Assembly (NCBI GenBank): GCA_902515395.1
Contig: CABXUL010000001.1
Span: forward strand, 51,494 to 115,493
Source: an uncultured Bacteroidota bacterium
GTDB lineage: Bacteria > Bacteroidota > Bacteroidia > Flavobacteriales > Flavobacteriaceae
Reading direction: 5' to 3'
Length of the DNA stretch: 64,000 nucleotides
Shown: piece by piece, positions 27,688 through 36,033 of the stretch
How the letters are laid out: the number at the start of each line of letters is the position of its first letter
How positions within the stretch are numbered: the stretch's first letter is position 1
Translations under genes and position numbers: made by a program
Notes under the pieces: model-generated
Seen by the model: only the letters and a program-made list of their open reading frames with translations
Database searches by the model: none
Told to the model about the DNA's origin: nothing

Positions 27688-28275
27688 TTAGAAGTCAACT
27701 ATTGGAGATAACGTTTCCTCTAATGTTACATTTGTTGTTGATGCATTATAAATAACTCTATTTTGGGAGTTTCTAATAATAATACTCTTAATTGAATTAA
27801 CCCCTTCATCAGATAATCTAAAATATAAGTAAAGCCAATCATCATTTTTTATATCTCTTAAAAATCTTGAATTTTTTCTAAATTTTTTCTTGTCATAAGT
27901 TGCAGGGTTAAGAATACTAAATGGAGAGTTTAAAAGTAGTTGCTCAAAATTTCTATATGTACCTCTATTAGAAGACTTTTTTCCACTTAGATGTACATAT
28001 GTAACTCCAACTAATGCAATAGTTGTGTAATTATTTAAGTCTGTAGTTAATGGTATTTTAATTTCTTGTCCGGCAGGAGCCATTAGATTGGCTCTTGCAG
28101 CGCCATCCTGTCCACGGTTGTGCTGATTCTCCATCATAATGTACATCTTACTAATTGCATTTTGAGAGTTCTGTCTAATAAAATCTGTAGCTTGAGTTGA
28201 ATAATTATTCTGAACTTGAACCTGCCCAAAAGAAATAACAGGAACTATTAGTAAAAGAACTATTAGCTTTTTCAT
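27688..28275 (-). CDS. hypothetical secreted protein
   Basis: 195 residues with a signal peptide (LIVLLLIVPVISFGQ). The mature chain is Asn- and Ser-rich, with ALVGVTYVHLSG, WLYLYFRLSDEGVNSIKSI and IIIRNSQNRVIYN, suggesting beta strands. No known domain recognised. Repeat copy 6 sits directly upstream of the start. Confidence 0.6.
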   Translation of the reverse strand: MKKLIVLLLIVPVISFGQVQVQNNYSTQATDFIRQNSQNAISKMYIMMENQHNRGQDGAARANLMAPAGQEIKIPLTTDLNNYTTIALVGVTYVHLSGKKSSNRGTYRNFEQLLLNSPFSILNPATYDKKKFRKNSRFLRDIKNDDWLYLYFRLSDEGVNSIKSIIIRNSQNRVIYNASTTNVTLEETLSPIVDF

Positions 28276-28278
28276 ACT

Positions 28279-28352
28279 ACTAAAATAACAAAACCTACAA
28301 AAGGGGGGGAGAAGTTCCTGAACTTAAAGAGGAGGATATGCCTTTTATTTAG
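28279..28352 (-). repeat. dispersed intergenic repeat, copy 6 (long)
   Basis: AAAACCTACAAAAGGGG, GAAGTTCC, GAACTTAAAGAGGAGGATAT, GCC...TTTAG. It lies 4 bases upstream of the start codon at 28275 and its far end overlaps the stop of the cupredoxin fragment. Confidence 0.7.
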
Positions 28353-28561
28353 TTTACAATTATTGTACCAACCATACCTGCGTGAAGTGTGCATTGATAG
28401 TAATAGGTTCCTGCTGATATTGGAGTAAAGGATACAAAACTGCTAGATGCTCCATTATTCGTAATGCCACGTAAGACTACTGATTCAGTTCCACTGCCCA
28501 ATGACATACAAATACAAATCGTCCAATAGTAATTTTTATTATATTGGTGATTATTAACCAT
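28349..28561 (-). pseudogene. cupredoxin (plastocyanin-like) C-terminal fragment
   Basis: A 70-codon frame whose last ~45 residues are the end of a plastocyanin-like domain: GTYYYQCTLHAGMVGTIIV contains the Cys...His...Met copper-ligand run. The front half of the domain, with the first His ligand, is absent, and there is no signal peptide. The first residues are encoded by the leader of the divergent gene at 28575. So this is probably a remnant left by deletion, not a working copper protein. Truncation is seen directly; loss of function is inferred. Confidence 0.65.
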
Positions 28562-28574
28562 AAATTATTTAAAA

Positions 28575-29078
28575 ATGAAAAAGCTATTATTAGTTTTTGT
28601 TTGGGTATTGTCAATTCCATTTTCATTCGGACAAAACATAATTGGTGAAAAAGTACTTACCATTAAAGCCTCCACAGGAGACTACTCTAAACCGGGGAAT
28701 TTTTTAAACCTTCAGACATTATACGCTCCATACGTAGATGGGAAAGTTAACGGTATTTTTGATGGAAAGGTTTTGCCAATTGGTGGTGATATGCCTGATT
28801 ATTATGAAAAAAATGGGATGTGGTTTATGGAACTGGATATAGATATGATCCTTCTCACAGACGAAAATGAAAAAATTTATTGTAAGGCGACCGGGGTTTT
28901 AAATCTTGAATTAGACACTTTTAAAGCACAAAAGTTTCAAACCCAATGGAGATTCAGAACATCAAGTGAAAAGTATAGTTTTCTAAACGAATTAATGGGA
29001 GTTGGATTTGGGAAGTTTTTACCTGAGGGTTCAAAATATGGACTTCAACACGATATTTACAAAATCACTAAATCTTAA
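28575..29078 (+). CDS. hypothetical secreted protein
   Basis: 167 residues with a signal peptide (LLLVFVWVLSIPFSFGQ). The mature part has GEKVLTIKASTGDYSKPG, MWFMELDIDMILLTDENEK and a central VLPIGGDMPDYY; no family recognised. Its leader repeats the word AACCATAAATTATTTAAA found before two minus-strand genes nearby. The NTF2-like pseudogene follows 11 bases later, so they probably formed an operon. Confidence 0.6.
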   Translation: MKKLLLVFVWVLSIPFSFGQNIIGEKVLTIKASTGDYSKPGNFLNLQTLYAPYVDGKVNGIFDGKVLPIGGDMPDYYEKNGMWFMELDIDMILLTDENEKIYCKATGVLNLELDTFKAQKFQTQWRFRTSSEKYSFLNELMGVGFGKFLPEGSKYGLQHDIYKITKS

Positions 29079-29089
29079 AATTATTTAAA

Positions 29090-29551
29090 ATGAAAAATAT
29101 CTTATTCTTAATATTGCTTCCACTATTAGTTTTTTCTCAACAACCAAGGAATATGAAAGGAGTGAAAAAAGCTGATGCTAGAATTATTGATTTACTTGAA
29201 AATTATGGAAAAGCTTATGAATATAAGGATATTGAAAGTATCGCAAGTTACTTTGACTATCCAACCACCTTCAAAGCTCCGATTGGGAATATAATTTTAA
29301 AAGACAAAGAAGAACTAATCAAATTTTATAAGGTAGCGAGAAGTGCCGAAGTAGTTGGTGATGACTATTGGTATTCACTTTATAAAAAAATTAAACCCAT
29401 ATGGATAAATAAAGATTTATGCATTATGGATGCATTTTACAACTGATATGGCAAAAAATATAACTTGGTTCACGAAGGGAGAGCTCTTTATATGTTCAGA
29501 AAAACAGAAAATAGCTGGAAAATTTTCGATGTAACTATAGTCCCCAATTAA
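29090..29551 (+). pseudogene. secreted NTF2/SnoaL-like protein interrupted by an in-frame TGA
   Basis: The first 118 codons encode a signal peptide (ILFLILLPLLVFSQ) and most of an NTF2-like domain (ENYGKAYEYKDIESIASYFDYPTTFKAP). A TGA at 29444-29446 ends it after DAFYN. The same frame continues for 34 more sense codons (YGKKYNLVHEGRALYM..., then ENSWKIFDVTIVPN) to TAA at 29549. That tail is exactly what a complete NTF2-like domain should end with (final strand W-KI-D). A single base change such as TGG to TGA explains this. Readthrough or sequencing error cannot be excluded. Confidence 0.75.
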
Positions 29552-29632
29552 TAATAGATTTTATAGTAAATAAGATCAGTGCCAAATGAGTGCCAAAAAA
29601 TTGACTAAATTTATATTAAACTAAATTGTAAG

Positions 29633-29658
29633 AAAAAACCCCTACTTAACGTAAGGGT
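29633..29658 (-). terminator. rho-independent terminator of tRNA-Asn
   Basis: Minus strand: ACCCTTAC, 5-base loop, GTAGGGGT (8 bp with one G-T pair) followed by six T residues, about 36 bases after the tRNA 3' end. Confidence 0.8.
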
Positions 29659-29694
29659 TGAATTTTAATGGGTTTGTAAGCGGTTACTTGCTTG

Positions 29695-29768
29695 CTCCTC
29701 CTCTTGGGCTCGAACCAAGGACCCTCTGATTAACAGTCAGATGCTCTAACCAACTGAGCTAAGGAGGA
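29695..29768 (-). tRNA. tRNA-Asn (GTT)
   Basis: 74 nucleotides folding as a standard cloverleaf: acceptor TCCTCCT / AGGAGGA, D arm around AGCTCAGTTGGTTAGAGC, anticodon stem with CTGTTAATC (anticodon GTT), T arm CTTGG-TTCGAGC-CCAAG and discriminator G. CCA is not encoded. It lies at the boundary between the small-secreted-protein cluster and the cysteine-rich peptide gene. No integrase or attachment duplication is visible beside it. Confidence 0.97.
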
Positions 29769-30155
29769 ATTAATCCTAAATATAAAGGCTACTAGAGGTT
29801 TTTTAAGTTATGATAGCTAATTAATAACTCTCATTTGCATACGAATTTACATTAATCCAAAAAAAGTATGAAACTATATCAACCTTTAAATAGGCAAGCA
29901 AATATAATACAAAAGAGCGTAATCTATAAACCCTATTAATAACATAATTTTATGAGAGGTTTTTAAAAATAATATCATAAAAGCTGAATTAAAATTTTTA
30001 TATAATTGGAACAAAAACTTTTAATAATAACAAACTCTTGTGAAATTGAATTGTTTAAACCTTAAAATATTTGGAGCTTAACGGTAATTTGAATAACACT
30101 AGAGAGTATATCTTCCGCTTTACTCTATTTATATAATAAGTTTCGTAAGAATTAG
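29769..30155. other. intergenic region, nothing recognised
   Basis: AT-rich sequence between tRNA-Asn and the cysteine-rich peptide. TATATTTA in the first 20 bases may be a weak -7 box for the tRNA on the minus strand. No ORF, hairpin or repeat worth naming. Confidence 0.35.
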
Positions 30156-30163
30156 TAAATTTG
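30156..30163 (+). promoter_or_regulatory. candidate -7 element for the cysteine-rich peptide
   Basis: TAAATTTG, an exact TAnnTTTG match, 22 bases before the ATG at 30185. No TTG is found 19 bases upstream, so the promoter is only half supported. Confidence 0.35.
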
Positions 30164-30184
30164 TTGAAATAAAAAAATACTAAA

Positions 30185-30274
30185 ATGTGTAATTGTAATT
30201 GTGATCCCTGTAAAGCGGAAAGTTGTGTGGAGTGTATTTGTGAGCCTTGTTCCTGTTCTAGCTGTGACTGCTAA
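30185..30274 (+). CDS. 29-residue cysteine-rich, metallothionein-like peptide
   Basis: A short ATG-to-TAA frame encoding 29 residues, 11 of them Cys, at positions 2, 4, 6, 9, 14, 17, 19, 22, 24, 27 and 29. Spacing is C-x-C and C-x-x-C throughout (starts MCNCNCDPC, ends SCSSCDC), as in metal-thiolate cluster proteins. There are no aromatic residues and no signal peptide, so it is cytoplasmic. It resembles metallothioneins in composition only; the usual bacterial SmtA/BmtA pattern with histidines is absent. It has a -7-like box at the right distance and no other overlapping gene. Expected role: binding of zinc, copper or cadmium. A chance ORF this Cys-rich is very unlikely in AT-rich DNA. Confidence 0.65.
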   Translation: MCNCNCDPCKAESCVECICEPCSCSSCDC

Positions 30275-30391
30275 TAGAATTGATTCCTTAATTTTCCAAA
30301 CTTCATACTTAATTTATTCTTTATAATTGACTTGAATTATCGTATTTTTAATTCTTAGATTTTATTTTTTTAGTAGATATGTAGACTGTTA

Positions 30392-33300
30392 ATGAAAAAA
30401 AGAAGTTTAATTTTTGCTGTTTTATCATCTATTCTCTTATTGGGACTCTTGAAAATCCCATTAAATGGAGAATTCGATAATACATTCATTTTTTTTCTTG
30501 GCAGATTTCACCCAATTATTCTTCACCTTCCAATAGGTGCTTTGATAGTTCTATTTTTCATGGAATTAATCGACAGTGTCAATTCAAAACTTAATCTAGA
30601 AAGCGCTTGCAATATTTTACTTTGGTTTTCGGTAGTAAGTATCATCCCGACTTTATTACTTGGATTTTTATTAGGCTCGAGTGGAAATTACGACGATGAA
30701 CTTTTAAATTCACATAAATGGTTAGGTTGGTTTACTGCTTTGATTTGTGTTTGGTTGGTAGTAATTCGCGAAAAAAAATCAAAGTCCAACCCCAATAAGG
30801 TTTCAAATTTTTACAGGGTCTTCTTATTTGTAAATGTTATACTATTATCTCTTGCTGGGCATTATGGAGGCTATCTTACCCATGGTGAGGATTATTTGAC
30901 TAAGTATATGCCTGTTGCTATGAAAAAAATGATTGGTCTTGATAACGAAAATGCCGAATATGTAGTTATAAATGAAGAAGTTGATGATTACTCCAGTGAA
31001 GTAGTTTACTACGAAAACACAATAAGACCAATTATTCAAACTTATTGTTTTGAATGCCATAATGTAGACAAACAAAAGGGTGATATGCGTTTAGACACAT
31101 TACATTGGGATATGAGAAATCAGCGACACGCAGAAAGATGGCATGAGGCTTTAAATGTGATCAATTTAGGTGAGATGCCACCCAAGAAGAAAAAACAACT
31201 TGATGACAGTGAGCGTCGAATTTTAGTTAATTGGTTGACTGAAAATTTAGAAAAAGCATCTCTTGCAAGAAAAAAAGACAATAAAGGTGTAATGCGAAGA
31301 CTTACAAAGAGACAATACACTAATAGCTTAAATGAATTACTTGATGTTTCAGTGAATTTTGGAGATGTTTTACCTGACGATGGAAAATCCAAGATGGGAT
31401 TTACTAATAATGGTAATGTTCTTCAAACCTCATCCCTTCATCTTGATTATTATCAAAAAATTGCAAGAGAAGCCCTTGAAAAAGCCATTGTTTCAGGAGA
31501 AAAACCTGAAAGTAAACATTACAGAGTTAAAATTGGAAAAAATATCGGATCTGGTAATTCAGGTGCTGAATTTCGAGGGTATCAAACCGCACCAATTGAT
31601 AATGAAAATTTAATTGTAGATGTATTTAATACTGATGGTACTCCAATTACACATTTGGAAAATAACCTATTAGATCCTTTAACATTATTAAAAAATAAAA
31701 TTGGAATAGGAATGAGAGGGTCTCATAGTAACAGATATAGTGTTGTAGATGAGGGTATCATTTTGAATTCTGCGCTTCCAGCCAAAGAGGTGACGCCAAA
31801 GTCTTGGCAAGGTCCTTCACCCAATTTAAAACTTTTAATAAAAGAAGATTTTCCTAGAACCGGTGATTTTGCGTTTCGAGTTAATGCCTCCAAAGGCTAT
31901 AACTCCACATCGATAGAGAGACTTATCAATTTGAGAGAGAACAGCCCTAGATTAGATGAATCAAGTTCAATAACTGTTTCCGCGAAAGATATAATGTTGA
32001 AATTGAGAAAAGAGGGATCAACAAATGGTCTTATCCTCAGGGATAACCGTTGGTTGATGCCGAAAGATTTTGCCGACTATGTTTGGACTAAATTTAATTA
32101 TACTGTTCCAAAGTCTGGATTATACCAAATAGACCTAGTTCATCCCTATGTTCCAAATGACGCAAATCCGTCTTACCGTATTTCCATACTAGATAAACAT
32201 GACCATGGTATCGTTTCGAAGCGATTATTCATCAATGAGCAATACAAGGATGATTATGAAATCGTAACTCCTGTAACTCTAGCTTATTTATCAGAGGGAA
32301 ATCACACAGGATATATTGGCGGCAGATTTTTTGTTGGATTTAGTAACATTATTTTCTCACCCTTGTCTGAAGATGATCCACTTCCTGAAATCCTTCAGGA
32401 GGAAGCAAGAGTTGACGATTTAAAATATGCATCTATTAATCCAACAATTCAAGTATTTGCTGGTTCAAGAACAGATGATGGAATGGATTATAAAACTTTT
32501 CATAGACCTGTTGAGGTGACAGCTTCTCATGGGCAAAATCAGACTTTTGAGTTTACAGGTAGGCTTGAAAACCTCCCGATCCCTCAGTCTAGTGATGATG
32601 TTAGTGGAGAACTTGCTAATATTTTTACAATTGGTCTATGGAATAATCACCTCGTTAAAGAAAGCAGCCTTAAGGGTCCTCCATTACTAATTAAATCAGT
32701 AGAATTTGAGGCTCCATACTTTCCTATTTGGCCTCCTAAAAGTCATAAATCAATATTTTTTGATTCCCCAAATGAATCAAATTTGGATATATATGCTGAG
32801 GAAGTTATATCTAGATTCATGGAGCGCGCATTTAGAAGGCCACTAAATCAAGGCGAGCTTGATAGGTATTTAAGTTTTTGGAAAAGTATTAAAGATGATT
32901 TTTATAATTTTCAAGACAGCATTAAAGAAGTTCTTGTAGCAGTGCTTTGTTCTCCAAACTTCATCTATCTATTTGAAACTGAGAATCAAGAATTAGAAGA
33001 AACCAGTAATCAACATTACTTGGCATCACGACTTTCATATTTTCTTTGGAACTCTCCACCTGATAAGACCTTGACATCCCTTGCTAATAAAGGTAGATTA
33101 CAGAAAAAATTACCTGATCAAATTGACAGAATGATTAATAGCCCTAAAATAGAGCAATTGGTTAAAACTTTTGCAGATGAATGGCTTCGCTTGGATAGAT
33201 ATAAAACCATGGATATAGATGTCGAAAGGTATGAGGATTTTACTCGATTTGTTCAGGAGGACATGCTGAACGAAACATATAGCTTTGTTCACTACGTCTT

Positions 33301-34042
33301 AAAAAAGGACATGAGTATCATGAATTTTATTGATTCAGATTTTGCTATGCTAAATCAAAATCTCGCTGAATTTTATGGTATTAAGGGAGTTAAGGGGAAT
33401 AAATTCAGGCCTGTAAAATTATCTGAAAGACATAAAAGAGGGGGATTGCTTTCCCAAGGATCTTTTCTCAGTGGTCATTCAGATGGTGTTCAAGCTCATA
33501 CTATCAAAAGAGCTGTTTGGTTAAAAGAAAAAATACTTGGTGAACACCCACCACCTCCTCCACCAAATGTTCCCGAAATTGATCCAGATACCCCAGGCTT
33601 TGAAAATTTATCTTTAAAAGAACAACTTTTTTTACATAGAAATAAGGTCTCCTGCATGGATTGTCATCGTAAAATAGATCCTTTTGGCGTTGTCTTTGAA
33701 AACTATGATGCTGTTGGGAGGTTTCAATTATCTTTTAATGAAAAATTGATTGATGCAAAGTCAGAGTTACCAGATGGAACTGAAGTGGAAGGTATAGAGG
33801 GAATTAAGAACTATATTTTAGATTTAAAAAAGGATAATTTCACAAAATCATTGGTAAAAAATTTATTTACATATGCATTAGGCCGAGATGTAAATTTTGC
33901 AGATGAAAAAGAAATTAATAATATTGTAGAAGAAGTTAAGGATGATGATTATAGATTTAGAACGATAATCGAACAAATAGTCTTGAGTCCCTCTTTTTAT
34001 AAAAAAGAAGAAAGTTGGTTTAATAAATTAGTTGGTGGATGA
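30392..34042 (+). CDS. DUF2231 membrane domain fused to planctomycete-type cytochrome c / DUF1587-1592-1588-1585 protein
   Basis: 1216 residues. The first ~160 residues form four or so membrane helices with HPIILHLPIGAL, the DUF2231 signature. Then comes a planctomycete-type cytochrome c domain with heme motif CFECH (residues 219-223) and KGDMRLDTL. DUF1587 follows (RRLTKRQYTNSLNELL), then a carbohydrate-binding-like stretch, DUF1595/DUF1592 (SRFMERAFRRPLNQGELDRY, SRLSYFLWNSPPD), DUF1588 with CMDCH (1088-1092) and DUF1585 at the end. Overlaps the DUF1552 gene by ATGA. The gene pair is common in Planctomycetes and scattered in marine Bacteroidetes; its role is unknown, but an extracytoplasmic redox role linked to polysaccharide use is plausible. 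Confidence 0.88.
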   Translation: MKKRSLIFAVLSSILLLGLLKIPLNGEFDNTFIFFLGRFHPIILHLPIGALIVLFFMELIDSVNSKLNLESACNILLWFSVVSIIPTLLLGFLLGSSGNYDDELLNSHKWLGWFTALICVWLVVIREKKSKSNPNKVSNFYRVFLFVNVILLSLAGHYGGYLTHGEDYLTKYMPVAMKKMIGLDNENAEYVVINEEVDDYSSEVVYYENTIRPIIQTYCFECHNVDKQKGDMRLDTLHWDMRNQRHAERWHEALNVINLGEMPPKKKKQLDDSERRILVNWLTENLEKASLARKKDNKGVMRRLTKRQYTNSLNELLDVSVNFGDVLPDDGKSKMGFTNNGNVLQTSSLHLDYYQKIAREALEKAIVSGEKPESKHYRVKIGKNIGSGNSGAEFRGYQTAPIDNENLIVDVFNTDGTPITHLENNLLDPLTLLKNKIGIGMRGSHSNRYSVVDEGIILNSALPAKEVTPKSWQGPSPNLKLLIKEDFPRTGDFAFRVNASKGYNSTSIERLINLRENSPRLDESSSITVSAKDIMLKLRKEGSTNGLILRDNRWLMPKDFADYVWTKFNYTVPKSGLYQIDLVHPYVPNDANPSYRISILDKHDHGIVSKRLFINEQYKDDYEIVTPVTLAYLSEGNHTGYIGGRFFVGFSNIIFSPLSEDDPLPEILQEEARVDDLKYASINPTIQVFAGSRTDDGMDYKTFHRPVEVTASHGQNQTFEFTGRLENLPIPQSSDDVSGELANIFTIGLWNNHLVKESSLKGPPLLIKSVEFEAPYFPIWPPKSHKSIFFDSPNESNLDIYAEEVISRFMERAFRRPLNQGELDRYLSFWKSIKDDFYNFQDSIKEVLVAVLCSPNFIYLFETENQELEETSNQHYLASRLSYFLWNSPPDKTLTSLANKGRLQKKLPDQIDRMINSPKIEQLVKTFADEWLRLDRYKTMDIDVERYEDFTRFVQEDMLNETYSFVHYVLKKDMSIMNFIDSDFAMLNQNLAEFYGIKGVKGNKFRPVKLSERHKRGGLLSQGSFLSGHSDGVQAHTIKRAVWLKEKILGEHPPPPPPNVPEIDPDTPGFENLSLKEQLFLHRNKVSCMDCHRKIDPFGVVFENYDAVGRFQLSFNEKLIDAKSELPDGTEVEGIEGIKNYILDLKKDNFTKSLVKNLFTYALGRDVNFADEKEINNIVEEVKDDDYRFRTIIEQIVLSPSFYKKEESWFNKLVGG

Positions 34043-35385
34043 GTAAAAAATCGTGGCATATTGACCGAAGGACCTTTCTCAGGGGGCTTGGAGTAACCTG
34101 TATGCTACCATACCTTGAAGGAATGGCAATGACCACTGTTTCAAGGTTTACAGAGCCTTTAACTCCAAAACGACTTTGTTTCTTATATTTTCCTAATGGT
34201 GTTGGACTTCCCCCTGAAGATAGCATCTATCACAAAGAGTGGAGTTGGTTTCCAAAAGTTGAGGGTAATAAATATAAATTGACTAAGTCTCTCTCACCAT
34301 TGTCTCCGCATCGAAGTGATATGTCAATTTTGGGTGGCTTAAGCCATCCGTTTAGTCGTAATGTATTAGGTCATATGGCCGGTGATTCTTTTCTTACTGG
34401 GGGGGATCTACGCGGTGTGTATAAAAATAGTATTTCAGTTGATCAGCTTGCTGCCATGGAATTAAGTAAATATACCCGTTTTCCATCACTCACCCTATCC
34501 ACTGATGGTGGTGTAGGTTACAAATCCAGAACATCTACACTCTCATTTAATTCCTCAGGAAAACCAATTCCCTCCGAACATCGTTTGAGAGAAATTTTTG
34601 AGCGTTATTTTTCTCCAAATGGAAACTCAACAACTAAAGAAAGAAGAAAAAGTATTAATCAGGGAAAAAAGATCGTTGATCTTGTTCTTGAAGATAGTAG
34701 AAGTCTAAAAAATCGTCTAGGTTCAAACGATAAGGATAAAATAGAAGAGTATTTATCATCACTCAATGAGATAGAAAAACAGTTGAATAGAAATGAAAAG
34801 TGGTTAGAGGTTCCCATGAAAGATTTCGATTCAAGTTTAATTAATCTCGATTTAGATCCAACTACTGCCCCGAAAGACTATGTTCGATCGATGTTAGATA
34901 TAATTGTCCTTGGATTTCAAACTGATGCCACTAGGGTAATATCATATATGATGGCTCGCGAAGACGGTATGGGCTTTGGTGATAATTTCCCAAAAATCGC
35001 TTTGGGACTTAAAGGGCACCATACTATTTCACACGATAAAACAACCGGACATTGGGCTGAATGGGGACGATTAGATAGATGGTATGCGGAACAATTTTCC
35101 TATTTCATTGATAAAATGAAAAAAACTAAGGATATTCACGGTTCATTGCTTGATAACACATTAATACTTTATGGAAGTTCTCAAAGCACTAATCACAATG
35201 CTAGAAATTGCCCTCTTATCTTAGCAGGTGGATCAAATTTTGATGTGAAACATGGTGTATTTAAAAAGTTTGATGAAAAAGATGAAAGATTATCTAATCT
35301 TTTTGTGAGTATGCTTAATAAAATTGATATAAAAACTGAGAGTTTCTCGGATAGTACCCGAAAACTATCAACTTCTATTTTGTAA
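34039..35385 (+). CDS. DUF1552 protein with Tat-like signal
   Basis: 448 residues. The start has a twin-arginine leader (DRRTFLRGLGVTCMLPYLEG), then the DUF1552 pattern: RLCFLYFPNGVG, ILGGLSHPFSRNVLGHMAGDSFLTGG, DRWYAEQFSYFIDKMK and a late LILYGSSQSTNHNARNCPLILAGG. DUF1552 proteins always seem to travel with DUF1592/1588/1585 proteins, as here with a 4-base overlap. The fold appears related to DUF1501/alkaline-phosphatase-like proteins. Function unknown; exported. Confidence 0.9.
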   Translation: MSKKSWHIDRRTFLRGLGVTCMLPYLEGMAMTTVSRFTEPLTPKRLCFLYFPNGVGLPPEDSIYHKEWSWFPKVEGNKYKLTKSLSPLSPHRSDMSILGGLSHPFSRNVLGHMAGDSFLTGGDLRGVYKNSISVDQLAAMELSKYTRFPSLTLSTDGGVGYKSRTSTLSFNSSGKPIPSEHRLREIFERYFSPNGNSTTKERRKSINQGKKIVDLVLEDSRSLKNRLGSNDKDKIEEYLSSLNEIEKQLNRNEKWLEVPMKDFDSSLINLDLDPTTAPKDYVRSMLDIIVLGFQTDATRVISYMMAREDGMGFGDNFPKIALGLKGHHTISHDKTTGHWAEWGRLDRWYAEQFSYFIDKMKKTKDIHGSLLDNTLILYGSSQSTNHNARNCPLILAGGSNFDVKHGVFKKFDEKDERLSNLFVSMLNKIDIKTESFSDSTRKLSTSIL

Positions 35386-35395
35386 TAAATTTAAC

Positions 35396-35773
35396 TCAGT
35401 TTTTTGGTTTGAAATAAGTGAGCACAGCCAAACCAAACATAACAATATCCAATGCAAAGTCCTGAATACCCATATTAGTCATGGGGGAAACCGACATACA
35501 ATAAAAGGCTATAAAAAGGGGGATGTATGCAATAATAATAGCTAATAAAAGTTTTTTTGCATTTTCAATTCCGGTATTTCTACTAAATAGTAACATAAGA
35601 CCAATCATTAGAAAGGCAGGTGAAATGGCATATTGAAACATCAAAGCTAATTGAGTAGCCTCATCTCCGATATTAAACATCATTTCAATGGCAGGTTTAG
35701 CAAAAGCGCTATATAGTATAGCCTGTAATACTTGAAGAGTACCAATTATAGTTAGCGTTATTTTTGTTTTCAT
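35396..35773 (-). CDS. small four-helix membrane protein
   Basis: 125 residues with four hydrophobic segments (around residues 5-25, 45-65, 75-95 and 105-120). No motif beyond that. It ends 10 bases from the convergent DUF1552 gene. Similar small membrane proteins are common in Flavobacteriia. Function unknown. Confidence 0.6.
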   Translation of the reverse strand: MKTKITLTIIGTLQVLQAILYSAFAKPAIEMMFNIGDEATQLALMFQYAISPAFLMIGLMLLFSRNTGIENAKKLLLAIIIAYIPLFIAFYCMSVSPMTNMGIQDFALDIVMFGLAVLTYFKPKN

Positions 35774-35844
35774 TTTCAGGTGGTTTTTTTAATTCCTCAG
35801 TTTTTCATTAATTGAACAGGTTGTTAAGATGATGAGAGAGTATA

Positions 35845-36033
35845 TTAGTTAGCCCTATTTTTTGGTTTTTTATTTGGAATCCTACCAAAATTACCAGAAC
35901 CATCATAATCAATGGTGTCTGTTTCAACTCGATTAGGTTTATCCTCTTTTATTTCTTTTGAATTAAATAAAATCCCGAGAAGGAATATCATGAAGACAAT
36001 AAGTCCAAAAATGAAAATTCCAGATAGACTCAT
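35845..36033 (-). CDS. small single-pass membrane protein
   Basis: 62 residues: one N-terminal helix (IFIFGLIVFMIFLLGILF) and a charged tail ending GRIPNKKPKNRAN. Its ATG shares a base with the stop codon of the 54-residue gene upstream, so the two are a coupled pair. Function unknown. Confidence 0.6.
   Translation of the reverse strand: MSLSGIFIFGLIVFMIFLLGILFNSKEIKEDKPNRVETDTIDYDGSGNFGRIPNKKPKNRAN

Noticed and set aside
29695-29768. tRNA-Asn as the attachment site of a genomic island covering 24-29.5 kb
   Set aside because: The tRNA 3' end and the dispersed repeats share only the 10-base word AAGAGGAGGA, in opposite orientation. No integrase and no longer duplication of the tRNA end was found.
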